Below, piece by piece: positions 11,780 to 24,175 of a DNA stretch of 64,000 nucleotides; positions within the stretch are counted from its first letter, which is position 1, and the number at the start of each line of letters is the position of its first letter. The notes below the pieces were generated by a model that saw only the letters and a program-made list of their open reading frames with translations, had not been told where the DNA came from and made no database searches. Both the position numbers and the translations under genes were made by a program. Source of the stretch: Viscum album (taxonomy: Eukaryota > Streptophyta > Magnoliopsida > Santalales > Viscaceae); NCBI GenBank assembly GCA_963277665.1, contig OY728133.1, positions 389,931,962-389,995,961 of the forward strand. Direction: 5' to 3'.

Positions 11780-12999
11780 ATGGTCGCTGATATCTTCCTT
11801 TATAAAGGGGATCCTTCACCTTATCCCATATCGTATTTCTCATCCTTTTCCCCAAAGTTATACCTCCCTTCAAATATTCTTGTCTGGATGTTTGTTTTCC
11901 CAGAGAAGGTTTTCTCTCTCATATCAAAATCAATGGGATCTTCTACCAAATCACTGGATCCTAAAGACTTATCAACCCTAGTGGACTTTATAGAAAGGTT
12001 ATTAAAGAATTATTTTTTATGAAAAACATGATTCCTCATTGAAAAGGGTTATTAGATTTCAAGGGTGGGAATCAATTTGTTAAGAATAGCCGAAGACTGA
12101 TCAAAACCTTATCTGTGTTGATGAAGTAAGAGATTTTTATAGTTATGTAAAAGTTGATAAATATTTAAAGTAAAATTTTCTATATATGGAAAAAAATAGC
12201 ATTTCTGTCAATTAATCCACTTATTTCATTGGTGTACCCATAGAAGGTGACTTTTTGTTCATGTCATAAGCTGTCAAAAGGGAAACAGACTTTCAATAGG
12301 AACATAGCTGAGAAATCTCTCTTGGAAATTCAGGAGGATAAAAGAAAAGTTACTTATCTCTCTTCAGACAATCTTCTTATATCCCTTCAGATGCAAGGGT
12401 TTCTTATTTATAGAAAGGGTGATAGGGAAACTCTAAGAGTCTTAGATATTTTCATCCTGAATTATTATGTTACCATGAGGAAATTGAATTTTATAGGTTA
12501 TATAGTTGTAACTATCATGAAATTAATGTATGAATACATTATGTCTTAGTAGATAATGTTTCTAGGGATCTTAAGATAGTTTATTAATAAGAGTTTTAAT
12601 TTTTTTTAAATTAAAATCATGTCAGTACCGAAGGAAATGAAAATTCTCCTTATCAATGATGATACAATCAAATGGATAATGTTTATCTTTCATTAAGAAT
12701 CAAATTTTCTTTAAAAGATGATGAAGATGAACATTAAAAGCATGGTATTCATAATGTTTCAGAAGATACTGTGTCTATTGCTTCAGAAGAAAAAATGAAT
12801 GATAATTATATTTCATCCATAAATATGAAGAAACAATGGAATATATCTAAGGTAGTAGCTACTTAGTGAATATGAAAGAAATATGAAAGGAAATAAAGAG
12901 ACCCCCAGTTTGACCTTGACCCTACTGTGGTCCTAACCGAAATAATTCATACTGAAGAATATTTTACAGATTATTAAAATAAAATAAGGTTAAAAAAGA
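11780..12999 (+). pseudogene. env-like second frame of the SIRE-type element, 5' part
   Basis: SIRE/Maximus elements carry a second coding region after pol, often called env-like though an envelope role in plants is unproven. Here a start-like MGSSTKSLDPKDLSTL lies near 11,931. One frame (with stops) gives RFQGWESICKE, VDEVRDFYSYVKVD and YFIGVPIEGDF between 12,055 and 12,255. This matches the conserved pattern W-E, eFY-nl-vd, lgvP-eG that I know from plant env-like/retrotransposon proteins. A 100-codon open stretch at 12,247-12,549 ends FILNYYVTMRKLNFIGYIVV. The acidic tail DDEDEH...SEDTVSIASEE (about 12,715-12,790) follows. The frame is interrupted at 13,005 by the nested gypsy element and resumes at 20,814. 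It is broken by stops. Confidence 0.6.
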
Positions 13000-13829
13000 A
13001 AAATTATAGCATCCTGCATTTTTCATTACATAAACCATTCACTACATATACAAAACTGAGGATCATTAAGGTTTAGTGTCTTAGAAACCAGGAACTTAAT
13101 ACATGAAGACATAAAACATTCTTCTTAAACACTTGAAAGGATTATTCATTGTTAATCCTAAGTTCATTACAACATCTCATAACCTGGGAGCATAAATCAA
13201 AGAAAAGGGTTAGCAGAAGGCCCAACAAGGGAAATAAGAGAATCATTTTACATGTGAACCTGAGATACATCGATAAGGTCATGATAAATAACCTTAAGGC
13301 ATGGGAAAGAGATCATGAGGCATATGATAATAAAAATAACATGTTTCATAACTTGAATATGTGGCTAAAAAATTTAACATAGGCAATTATTTCTGTTTCA
13401 CCAAGGTCCATCCCCAAGGTGTCATTAAAAATTACCAAGGTTATTCACCAAGGCGTCGTTAAAAATGGTCATCTCTAGAGATTAAGTCTTTACCCAATGC
13501 ATTGGATTGATATCAAGGAGAACCCTTAAATTTTCCTTTATAATCATTTGATCCACATATATCATCATCAAACATTTCATAAATAACCCATATTGCATAA
13601 AATAAATGGGTTTCCTTTCATAATCATAACATTTTAAAAACTCCTTTAAAGACATGATCTTTATGTCACTTTAAATCCACCGAAAAAGGAAAGCGAGTTT
13701 CATGTGTGTAAATACCAGAATTTAAAAAAGAAAATTTTGATATATATTTGAATACCTCTTTATAAGAAAGATCTTTGAGTAGTCACTTAATAAAATGAAA
13801 TATCTTGAGAAAAAGAGAGAGGCATTTTG

Positions 13830-14310
13830 AGACGAAAATTCTGCATCACAATGGCTATGTTACAGTGTTTTAGAAAATATTAAAAAGAGAGGGGACATGG
13901 GTCACCCACTCATTAATTATACATAAAAAAATATAGGTAGAAAATTTAATGGATATAAGAACATGGTAAGGAAATTTTAAAGACATACAATATGAAATGA
14001 AAAATATTGAAGGAAGAAAAAAATAAGATTTCTCTTATGAAAATCTGGCAGCCTAACGGCGTCACTTAAAACATCAAAAAATGAATTGATGAGATCAAAT
14101 AGGGTTTCTAATAATATGAAAATAAAATATAAGTATTGTAGATATATATATCATACCTCAACATAATAAAAAGGAACTTGAAAGACTTGACCTGAAAAAA
14201 TATATTGAAAACGAGAAGGGTGAAACAATCCCTTAAAAATTCGACATCCTAACGGCACCACATAAATATTCTTAAAATGAATTGATGAGATAAATAGGGG
14301 AGTCTCACAT
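13830..14310 (-). repeat. Internal ~200-bp repeats in the gypsy LTR (three units)
   Basis: The phrase gaaaattctgcatcacaatggc (13,836) recurs in altered form at 14,040 (ctggcagcctaacggcgtca) and 14,236 (tcgacatcctaacggcacca). The last two units also share aaaatgaattgatgagat downstream. The same three units occur in the partner LTR near 18,628, 18,836 and 19,030. Confidence 0.65.
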
Positions 14311-14789
14311 CATATGTACATGAAAAGGATAGTAGTATAAATATAAAATAACATCCTCCAACATAAGAACATGGAGCATAAAAGATATAACATAAAAGAG
14401 AGTACTTGGAAAGAAAGAGAGAGGTAGGATCCCTTACCTTGAAGAGTAACTTTGAAATCTTGAAGTTTGGGACCTTGGGAGTCTATAGGGAATGTCGGGA
14501 GGACTCCTTGGGAGGTAAGGAGAACATAACTTCGTTGAGGAGGATTTTGGAATGGAAAGGATGAGAGAATGGATTGGTATTTATAGGGAAAGTGAGGGGA
14601 CAAGGCATTAATGGCCAAGGGACACCTCATTGGTGGTATTGGAAAAACCATGGCCTCTCCCATGGTATTTTCCCAAGGTATTGGCCACTTGGGACACCTC
14701 ATACTTATATTAATATTCATAGGTCGACCATATTGATTACATACTTAATACATCATTTAATGATGTCATTAAACACCTGTAACTTAAAA

Positions 14790-15110
14790 ACTGTATTTTC
14801 ACTATTCATCAAAAATTCAACTTTCACAGATAAATCCCAAAGTTTCACCTTATCCAAATATTGATTCTATGATTTCTAAAATTAGCTCCATTTTATAAAA
14901 ATCATTTTCTAAATATTTTTAATTTAATTTTTAAATAAATACACTATTCACCGAAAATTCATTTTTTTCAGAAAAATCCCCAAAAATTACCTTAACATAA
15001 CATCGATGCTCTGAGTTCAAAAATGCACTCCATATTATAAAAATAATTTTCTAAATATTTTTAATAAAGTTTTTAATTAAAAAATACTATTCACCTGAAA
15101 AAACTGGTAC
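14790..15110 (-). repeat. Internal ~140-bp tandem repeat in the gypsy LTR
   Basis: The string cactattcac-aaaattca followed by ttttctaaatatttttaat and tttttaa recurs about every 140-150 bases (14,797, 14,940, 15,085). The partner LTR has the same array at about 19,590-19,900. Confidence 0.65.
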
Positions 15111-16019
15111 TTAACTAATAATTTCTGAAACCGTTATTTACCTATTTTATTGAATCACATTACTTAATCAAGGTGCCTAGATTATATTAATACATTCTTT
15201 AAGTGAGATTACTAATCCATTTGGTCACATTACTAATCCTAAGTGTAAAATTACTATTCATAAATTACTATTCATCAAAAATCAAGTTGATCTTTTTAGA
15301 ATCTAAATTTCTTACTGAAGACATTTACAGAAGACCATTTTTTTGAAAATCATTACACATCATTAATTATTTAAGGTTTAAAAAAAATTTAAAATGGGGT
15401 TTTTCTTCAAATTCATCAATACTATACATCCTACATTTATCCGGACATTTAAAAGTTTTCAAACTTCACCATAAGAAGAAAACACAATTTTATTTATCTC
15501 AAAGGATTACACAAAGCAGTTACGGTCTCCTTACATAGCCCCTTGTAACCCTAGCATAAGACCTAATTGTAAGGTGTGCTAAGTTGAGAGAATCTGAGGG
15601 CGACTTGTCCAACATTGCACGAGTAGTAATTTCTATCAGTTTGAACTTCTCGCGAAGGAGATTCTATTCTAGCTTCACACAATGAAGTTTGGATTGGGTT
15701 TTTCCTAGAGAAAAGCCCAGTGGTGCTAACTCCTTCCCAAGTTCTGTTAGATGGGATTCTATTGGCCCGAGACTACTGAATGAGGCTGTCGAATCTTCTT
15801 TCTATATTAATTAACCAAGATCACTTGTATTTAGATACAATAATCAAAACGTTTAGTTTCCAATGGTCATATTATCCAATGGTCATATAACAGTCGAAAC
15901 CCAACAGTCTCATTTTAACTATACTCATGTTATCAAATGAAATAGTTTTGTTTAGTATAAAAATAAAATCACACAAAAAATTAGGAAACAATATTTATTC
16001 AAAATTTTGGGTCATTAAA

Positions 16020-16036
16020 ATCTTCCCCCTTTATGA
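16020..16036 (-). promoter_or_regulatory. Polypurine tract of the nested gypsy element
   Basis: On the minus strand the bases just before the 3' LTR read AAAGGGGGAAGA, the purine-rich primer for plus-strand DNA synthesis. Its position fixes the element's orientation. Confidence 0.8.
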
Positions 16037-17119
16037 AATTGTGTCCTCTCAATTTAAAAAAAAAATTGGGCTTGAAAATTTCATTGAAAGTCCCATATCG
16101 GAAAAGATTCAGTAAAACTATTACTTTAAAAGAAGGAAAGGGAAGTACAAAGGTCACCCGAGTTAAACCATGCTAGGATTCCATGTAGGAAAACATGGAT
16201 ATGGAAGAGAAAACAAAGAGTCAAGTTCTGATAGAGAGTGATAAAAAACATGATTTGGAGAAAATTAACCACAAAAAGATCATAAACTTAAGATGTGTTA
16301 AACGGTATTTGATTACCCTGTAGGAAACGTAAACCAACAATGTTTTTGTTTTACGTTCCTTTTCATAATTTTGAGGAATTCATTTACTATATAGAATAAA
16401 AACATAAGGAAATATATTTACCTTCAAGTAGAGTCTCATCCCTTAATATGTTTCTACCAAGACTAATCCTTTCTCCAAAAAATGAGCATTCAAAAATACT
16501 TGGTCTCATTAAAAGTGCAAGAATCATCTTCTATAGAATCACATAATCTACAAAAGAATAACTATATTTTTTCCTTTTCTTTAGTCATCAAATAAAACTA
16601 AAAAGGTTGGTACGAGATCATATAATCCCCAAAAATGATAATCTTATATAAAAAGAAATATGACTATTAATCTCTAAATATCAACAATAGTACCCAAAGT
16701 TCTAGAAAGACCATTCAATACACAACCATCCTTAAAATTCTTCATAATAATCCAAACTAAGATTGGAACCCAAAACTCAGAAGGATTTAATCACACAGTC
16801 TTCCCCAATAAATATTAACATTTATCTTTAAATAACATCAACTACTATTAAAGTCTCACACTAAGGTGTACTTAACCTATTTATATATTCTCTATACTAG
16901 GATTATCATTTTCCCGAAAAACCCAAATCACCATATGTCTAAAAAAAATACATAAATTCCTACAAAAATCAACTATTCATCCTCAAATTAAATCCTATAG
17001 TATTTTATTTCCCTTAGGCATATAGTACTCTAAAAGATAAAACATCATCCAAATTAACGTTTATCATTTAATCACCAAATCATTTTTCTATACAACGGAT
17101 ATCAATTTAATAAAACATA
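16037..17119 (-). other. Decayed interior of the nested gypsy element
   Basis: About 1.1 kb downstream (minus sense) of the RT relic. In an intact element it would hold RNase H and integrase, but I could not recognise any domain with confidence. The length is far too short for both, so there has been a large deletion. Confidence 0.5.
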
Positions 17120-17340
17120 AGTTTCAAAAATCAACTTATTCAAGATCCATAAAAATAACTGGTGCATTAGTCAGTCCAAAGGGCATAACAAAAAACATCC
17201 TAATGCCCATATCTTGATTGGAATGATGTTTTTGGAATATCATCATTCATCACCCTCAATTAATGATAACCAAAACGAAGATCAATCTTATATAAGAATT
17301 GAGTCCCATGAAATACGTCAACGTAATCCTAGATGATGGG
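17120..17340 (-). pseudogene. Ty3/gypsy reverse transcriptase relic
   Basis: Minus-strand translation gives YKIDLRFGYH (about 17,255-17,290; the family has FSKIDLRSGYHQ), then RVMNDDIP, and after a short gap VMPFGLTNAPVIFMD (about 17,150-17,195), the gypsy RT block MPFGLTNAPATFxxLM. Both blocks are in the right order and spacing. The catalytic YxDD box that should follow is not recognisable. This assigns the element to Ty3/gypsy. Confidence 0.85.
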
Positions 17341-17782
17341 AAAATTCTCTAAAATAATGAATCCCTCATGAGAATCTTATTTCATTTAGAAATCTTTTAA
17401 CTAAAAAGGATTTTATGTCTTAAAACTTCATGATTAGACAAATTACTGTTTTATATAATTCCTTCATAATGACTGATAAAAAGATTGTGATTAACTAAAC
17501 ATATCCCCTGGGAGTATCATAACCAAGAGTGCAGCAGGACCCATTATTATGTACTAGTTCCCATTCAAGTATAGCTCAAAATGGTGTTTTTGGGTTTTGC
17601 CTCTATGTACATCTGTGCCAGAGCCACCTCTACCTGCTCATATCCAGACAAGGATGTATTTTATTGATAAACCACTTACTGAATACTCACCAAAATACCA
17701 GGAAGATTTCCAATATTTAAAATTTTATATAGGGTTATTCATAAAGTTTTCATATCCTAATTCCCATAAATAACTAAACCTC
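17341..17782 (-). other. Remnant between PBS and RT of the nested gypsy element
   Basis: Only about 440 bp separate PBS and RT, where gag and protease normally take more than 2 kb. A minus-strand phrase GRGGSG near 17,610-17,630 may be the Gly/Arg-rich end of gag. A 63-codon plus-strand open stretch here (17,529-17,720) has no support. Confidence 0.4.
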
Positions 17783-17796
17783 CCTCTAGTACCAAC
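17783..17796 (-). promoter_or_regulatory. Primer-binding site of the nested gypsy element
   Basis: On the minus strand, TTGGTACTAGAGG follows directly after the LTR end ...GGATGTTATA. It corresponds to TTGGTATCAGAGC (initiator Met tRNA) with two changes. Confidence 0.75.
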
Positions 17797-20700
17797 TATA
17801 ACATCCAACCTTTTTATAACATAACTATTCAGTACGTTTTACCAAAAAATGAGGATCTTTAAGGTATAGTGCCTTGGAAACCAGGAACTTAATACATGTC
17901 GACATAAAACATTTTTCTTAAACACATGAAAAGATTATTCATTGTTCATCCTATGTTCGTTACAATATCTCATAACCTGGGAGCATACATCAATGAAAAG
18001 GGTGAGCAGAAGGCCCATGAAGGGAAACAAGAGAACCATTTTACATGTGAACTTGAGATACATCAATATGGTCATAATAAATAACTTTAAGTCATGGGAA
18101 AGAGATCATGAGGCATATCATAATAAAAATAATGTGTTTCATAACTTTAAGATGTGGCTAAAAAATTTAACATAGACAATCATTTCCGTTTCACCAAGGT
18201 CCATCCCCAAGGTGTCATTAAAAATTACCAAGGTTATTCACCAAGGCGTCGTTAAAAATGGTCCTCTCTAGAGATTTAGTCTTTATCCAATGCATTTGAG
18301 CGCTATCAAGGCACACCCTTAAATTTTTCTTTTATTATTATGTGATACACATTTATCATCATCAAAAATTTCATAAAAAACCCATATAGCATAAAAGAAA
18401 TGGGTTTCCTTTCATAATCATAACATTTTAAAAACTACTTTAAAGACATTATCTTTATGTCACTTTAAACCCATGAAAAAAGAAAAGAGGGTTTCATGTA
18501 TGTAAATACCTGAATTTAAAATATAAAATTTTTATATATATGTGAATACCCCTGTAGAAGAAAGATCTTTGAGAATTAACTTATAAAATAAAATAATTTG
18601 AGAAAAAGAGAGAGGCATTTTGAGACGAAAATTCTGCAGCCTAACGGCTATGTTCCAGGGTTTTAGAAAATATTGAAAAGAGAGGGTACATGGGTCACCC
18701 ACTCATAAGTGATCAATAAAATAGTAGAGGGACATAATATAATGGATATAATAACATGGTAATGAAATTTTAAATACATACCATATGAAATGAAAAACAT
18801 TGAAGGAAGACAAAAATAAGATTTCTATTATTAAAATTCGGCAGCCTAACGACGTCAGTTAAAACATCAAAAAATGAATTGATGAGATCAAATAGGGTCT
18901 CTAATAATATGAAAATAAAATATCAGTATGATATATATAGAGATAATACCCCAACATAATAAAAAATAACTTGAAAGACTTGACCTGAAAATAGATCTTG
19001 AAAACGAGAAGGGTGAAAGAATCCCTCAAAAATTCGGCAACCTAACGGCACCACTTAAACATTCTTAAAATGAATTAATGAGAGAAAGATGATGATATAT
19101 CATAATATGAACATGAGAAGAACGGTAGGATGAATATAAAAAAACATACTCCAACATAAGAACTTGGAGCATAAAATATATGACATAAAAGATAGTACTT
19201 GGAAAGAAAGAGAGAGGTAGGATCCCTTACCTTGAAGAGTACCTTCGAAATCATGAAGTTTGGGACCTAGGGAGGCCTGAGCGCACCTTGGGAGGACTCC
19301 TTGGGAGGTAAGAAGACCGGAACATCGTTGAGGAGTATTTTTTAATGGAAAGGATGAGAGAATGACTTGGTATTTATAAGGAAAGTGAGGGGACAAGGCA
19401 TAAATGGCCAAGGGACACCTCATTGGTGGTATTGGAAAAATCATGGGCTTGCCCATGGTATTTTCCCATGGTATTGGCCACTTGGGAAACCTCAAAAATT
19501 ATCATACTATTCATAAGTCGACCATATTGATTAAAAACATAACAAATCATTTAATGATGTCATTAAACACCTGTAACTTAAAAAGTGTATTTTCACTACT
19601 CATCGAAAATTCACCTTTCTCAGAAAAATCCCAAAATTTCTCCTTAACCAAATATTGATGCTCTGATTTCAAAAATGAACTCCATTTTAAAAGAATAATT
19701 TTCTAAATATTTTTAATTTAATTTTTAAATAAATACACTATTCACCAAAAATTCATTTTTTTCAGAAAAATTCCCAAAAATTACCTTAACATAACATCAA
19801 TGCTCTGAGTTCAAAAATGAACTCAATTTTATAAAAATATTTTTCTAAATATTTTTAATTAAATTTTTAATTAAAAAACACTATTCACTTGAAAAAAAAC
19901 TGATACTTGACTAATAATTTCAGAAATAGTTATTTACCTATTTTATTGAGTCACATTACTTAATCTTGGTTCCTGGATTATATTAATAGTTTCTTTAAGT
20001 GAGAATACTAATCCATTTAGTCACATTACAAATTCTAAGTGTAAAATCACTATTCATAAATTACTATTCATCAAAAATCAAGTTGATCTTATTAGACTCT
20101 AAATTTCTTACTGAACACATTTACAGAAGACCATTTTTGAAAATCATTACACATCATTAATTATTTAAGGTTTTAAAAAATATTTTAAAATATCCTTTTT
20201 TTCAAATTTATCAATAATATACATCCTACATTTATCCGGAAATTTAAAAATTTACAAAATTCACCATAAGAAGAAAACACAGTTATATTTATCTCAAAGG
20301 ATTACACAAAGCAGTTACAGTATCCTAAAAAGCCCCTTATATACCCAGTGTAGGACTTAAGTGTAAGCTGTGCTAAGGTGAGATAATCTAAGGGTGGCTC
20401 GTCCAACATTGCACAAGTAGTAATTTCTATCAGTTTGAACTTCTCGCGAAGTAGATTCTATTCTAGCTTCACATGATGAAGTTCAGCTAGGGTTTGGTCC
20501 AGAGAAAAACACAATGGTGCTACCTCCTTCCCAAGTTCTATTATATGGGCTTCGATTGTCCCCAGACTACTGTATGAGGCCATAGAAGCTTCTTTATATA
20601 TTAATTAACCTAGATCACTTGTATTTAGAGACAATAATCAAAATGATTAGTTTCCAACGGTCATATTGACTAATGGTCATATAGCAATCAAAACCCAACG

Positions 20701-20813
20701 GTCTCATTTTAATTATACTCATGTTATCAAATGAAACATTTTTGTTGAGTATAAAAATAAAATAACACACAAAATTAGGAAACAAGATTTATTCAAAATT
20801 TCGGGTCCTTACA
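17797..20813 (-). repeat. 5' LTR of the nested gypsy element
   Basis: Partner of 13,005-16,019, ending on the plus strand in gggtccttaca, the reverse complement of TGTAAGGACCC. It adjoins the PBS, so it is the 5' LTR of the minus-strand element. It carries the same two internal repeat arrays (about 18,620-19,100 and 19,590-19,900). Confidence 0.88.
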
Positions 20814-22420
20814 GAAATTATGATGTATCTGATGTTAATATGTTGTCAAAAGGTGTTGAACAATCATGTTCAAGAATTGTAATAAAATAACCTACTAAAA
20901 TTAATTCCTATTTCCATGATGGGGGAAAAGAAAATAAAATAGTTGGTAATGATTTTGTGCCACCAAAAGATAGTAAAAAAAATTCGAATGAAAAATGAAG
21001 ATAGTGAAATGAGACAGATAATAAAATATGATTCTGAAGAGGAAGAAAGAAAAGAGATAATAAAATAAGAAGAGGAAGAAAGTGAAGACTATGGTGAAGA
21101 ATAAGAATAAAATGAGGAAGATAAGATTGAAAGGGAATCTATTTAGAAATAGAAATCTCACTTCGATAGATTACCAATGAGATATTCAGAAGAAACATCT
21201 TATAAAATACGGTCTTTAGGAGTTGATTCATCAAGGAAATATTCTCATAAATCCCAGTTTGATAAATTCATTCAATTTTTTGAATAAGAAGAAGAGGCCA
21301 AGAATTATAAAAATTGTAATAAGTCTTTGCAAGACATGGCTAGTGAAACTCGTTATGGGGAACATCGTGATTTTTTGAAGAATAATGACTCATATTATAA
21401 AATTTCAAGAATAACATGTTACTATATTATTGATAATTTTATAAGATTAGAAAATATTAGTCTATATAGCCCAAGGATTTAAGGGAAAATGGATTTTTTT
21501 TCTGAAATCCAAAATAAAATATCAAATTTAATCATAGTTTTAAAGGATATACTGATTAAATTTTTAGCTTATTTTAATGTGTTTGAAGAAAGTTCTCAAG
21601 TACACAAAAATTATTACATCAAAGTGGTAATGTGGTATCACAATGCTGACTCAAATATAAAAGATCATGAGGACTCAATTTAATAAATAATGAAGATTTT
21701 AAATGAATTCTCAATTTCTTTTAATAAGTTATCATGTTACAGTACAAGAAAAGTACGATTTTTACAAAATTTTTGTAGCTTAGAAGATATAAAGTTCTAT
21801 GATGTTAGGGACATAAATGGGAAACTGGATTACATTCAATAAGAGGAGTCAATGATGAAGGATTACAAGGGTGAAATTTTTAACTTAAATAATCATGTTC
21901 TTTTTGTTGAATGAAATTTGTTAAGTACAAGAAAAGACCAGTAAGGCTAAATAAGTGAAGCTTCAACAACAACAAGAAAAAAGTCAGGTCAAGGAACTGA
22001 AAATTTAATCTCAAGAAGAGAAGTTTCATATCCTTGAAGAAAATATCGACTCTTAAGAATAATTGAATCAAAATTAGGGTCATGTTTTCATACTAAGAAG
22101 AAAATATTCTAACATATTAAGAAATTATGGAAAATGTGAAGGAGGATAGAAAAGAATTCATGAAGATGATAACAATTATTTTAATCCTCATCGATAAGAA
22201 ATGGAATTTTTAACTCTTTTTGTATTTCTATTTTTTTGGAAATCTCAATGAAATAATTTTTCTCCTCTATTCATTTTCATTTAAAGTATTAAAATTATCT
22301 TCATTTAATATCATTACATTTATTTTTAGATGATTAAGCACTTCATTATGTCGTATAGTTTTTTTTCACTAACCATTTTTAGGTACCTCAAATTCTATTA
22401 CCAATCCTTTTTGATAATAG
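20814..22420 (+). pseudogene. env-like second frame of the SIRE-type element, 3' part
   Basis: Resumes after the nested element with NYDVSDVNMLSKGVEQS and DFVPPKDSKKNS, then a long run of Glu/Lys/Asp codons (about 21,000-21,150; gaagaggaag repeats) that would be an acidic coiled or disordered segment. Open pieces at 21,489-21,683 (MDFFSEIQNKISNLII) and about 21,740-21,900 continue the same sense. A lysine/glutamine-rich C-terminal part lies near 21,950-22,170. The frame has many stops. It ends near the G-rich phrase atgggggagaatgata (22,422), typical of the sequence after the last frame of SIRE elements. Confidence 0.55.
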
Positions 22421-22700
22421 AAATGGGGGAGAATGATATAGAAAGGGGGAGAAACTTATATAATAAGTTATAATGGTATAGCATGGGGAGATTTTTTTTA
22501 AAAAAAAGAGAATAAGATCTTTAGGGGGATTTCTATCCTAAGGGCGAGTTAGTCGTATTGATCATTGTATTCAGATGAGTTATAATCTAAAAGTGAGATA
22601 AGTATTAATGTTTAATTTTGAATAAGAAAGTTATTTAAAAGAAATATAGACTTATTTTTTCATACATATTTTCTATCTAATATTTTTGGTTTGTGCTTTC
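22421..22700 (+). other. 3' untranslated interior of the SIRE-type element
   Basis: G-rich short runs (gggggagaa, tagggggattt) alternate with AT-rich sequence between the env-like relic and the polypurine tract. No frame is visible. Confidence 0.5.
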
Positions 22701-22714
22701 CAAAAGTGGGGGAT
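22701..22714 (+). promoter_or_regulatory. Polypurine tract of the SIRE-type element
   Basis: AAAAGTGGGGGAT immediately precedes TGTTAAG of the 3' LTR; this purine-rich primer is the standard signal at this place and closely resembles the SIRE form. Confidence 0.88.
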
Positions 22715-24175
22715 TGTTAAGTCAAAAGTCTCTTTTTGAATTTTTCTTTCATTTTTTTGAAAATCAAAAACTATTTCAGAAATATTTAATTTCATATTAA
22801 TCCATGTCCAAATTATTTTAAAAAAATTTCTATAAGAAAGTATATTACATTTTATTATAATGACATTATGTATTTTCACATACAAAAAAAATATTTAATC
22901 ATTATAGTTTTTATAATGAGTATGGATATGATAAATATTGTACTCATGAAAAATGTCATACTAAAAAACCTCCATTATTATCATATTGAGGTTAGATGAG
23001 ATTTATATCATATATATCATTTGAAAATTGATCATTGTATCAAGTCTTTTATAATGATATGATTTTCATAATCAAATGATATCAATGTACATTGTACTAA
23101 CACTCATAATGATTATCCTCAAAATCATTTTAATGTAATTTTTATAAATATAAAACATAATTATAATGTTAGGAAATATTTGGAAAAAAAAATTCATTCA
23201 TTATATGTTAATCAAAATGATTTCATGCTTTTAGTTATCATATGACCATTGGGGTGTTAGGTGTTTAGGTCCTCCAAAAAATCACAAAGAAAATACAACA
23301 ATTGTAGATCAAGAAAACTGTTAGGATGAACGCATATAAATACATGGTCATTTGAACTCATGTGAGAGATTCTAGATGATTCAAATGACAGAGACACCAT
23401 GCGGGATCTCTACTTAATTAACTACTTTATGAGAATATATAATTTTCCACAACTAAAATACCTCTTCCTTGTCATTGTAATATTAGAGTTCATACTTGCT
23501 TCATGAGATACTCATTCTTGTGATTATGATCGAGGTATTTAGAGGCTAATAAGATAGAGGAGATGATCAACTTCTTGGCTAAGAGTTTTCATGGATAGGC
23601 ATACAGACCAAAGTCGATCATTGTATAGAGGGCCTACCCTAGTGTGGATAAGATATTCTTTATTGAAATTATAAATCAAGGGACCTTTATCCTAGGTTAT
23701 TGGATACCATTCTCTTTCGGTTAATGAAATTCAATTTTCATTTATATGTATTTTCAATTTTTCTACTATTATAATTGAAATTGAATTCTTTTGTATATTC
23801 ATTTTTTTATTTGTATTTTTTTTATCACAATTGATTTGATTTTGATAATTTTGTGTTACACCTTGAAAATGTTTTTTTATTATGATTAAATAACTTAATA
23901 TGAATATTATTCTATAATTTTTAAGGTAGATCATTATTTTGATGATCTATAAAAATATAATGACATTAGAATAAACCAGATTATGGTATCTTTATAACCA
24001 GACCCAAGGGCCAGTCTGATTTTTTTTAATTATGAAAGTGGTTTTGTGAATATGATTTGTTTAATTCTATTAGACAATGTTTATTTTAATATTAAAAAAC
24101 TTATATTTTTAAACATACAATTCACCCCCCTCACATTATGTAATTTTCTAATTTCATATATATTTTTATCCAACA
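22715..24175 (+). repeat. 3' LTR of the SIRE-type element
   Basis: Begins TGTTAAGTCAAAAGTC and ends tatccaaca. It aligns along its full length with 4,461-5,930. Confidence 0.9.

Larger units (their letters stand above)
13005..16019 (-). repeat. 3' LTR of the nested gypsy element
   Basis: Matches 17,797-20,813 from end to end with many substitutions; shared blocks include cataacctgggagcat (13,181 / 17,969) and cggcagcctaacg-type phrases. Its right end gggtcattaaa abuts the polypurine tract, which makes it the 3' LTR of a minus-strand element. Open stretches inside it (e.g. 14,310-14,720 minus) have no domain and recur in the partner LTR with changes, so they are not genes. Confidence 0.88.
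13005..20813 (-). mobile_element. Nested Ty3/gypsy-type LTR element, internally deleted
   Basis: Two direct repeats of 3,015 and 3,017 bp (13,005-16,019 and 17,797-20,813) flank only 1,777 bp. On the minus strand the LTR begins TGTAAGGACCCGAAATTTTG, the form seen in plant gypsy LTRs, and the interior reads PBS, RT relic, PPT in that order. It sits inside the env-like frame of the SIRE element. Flanking bases aaaat (13,000-13,004) and gaaat (20,814-20,818) fit a 5-bp target duplication with one change. Gag, protease, RNase H and integrase are largely gone. The LTR length and the TGTAAGGACCCG start suggest the Tekay/Del group, which is inference. Confidence 0.88.
4461..24175 (+). mobile_element. 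SIRE/Maximus-type Ty1/copia LTR retrotransposon, degenerate, with nested gypsy
   Basis: A full structural copy: 5' LTR (4,461-5,930), primer-binding site, gag, protease, integrase, reverse transcriptase, RNase H, a second env-like frame, polypurine tract and 3' LTR (22,715-24,175). The domain order protease-integrase-RT places it in Ty1/copia. The gag-pol linker, the protein phrases around the protease and the extra frame after pol match the SIRE/Maximus lineage. The span is 19.7 kb, but removing the nested Ty3/gypsy element (13,005-20,813) leaves about 11.9 kb, a normal size for the lineage. Flanking 5-mers ataca (4,456-4,460) and ataat (24,176-24,180) may be a worn target duplication. All frames carry many stops and shifts, so it is inactive. 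Confidence 0.9.

Noticed and set aside
11780..12022. 80-codon open frame as a separate small gene
   Set aside because: It lies at the start of the SIRE env-like region, in sense with the following relic, and the first half looks like leader sequence.
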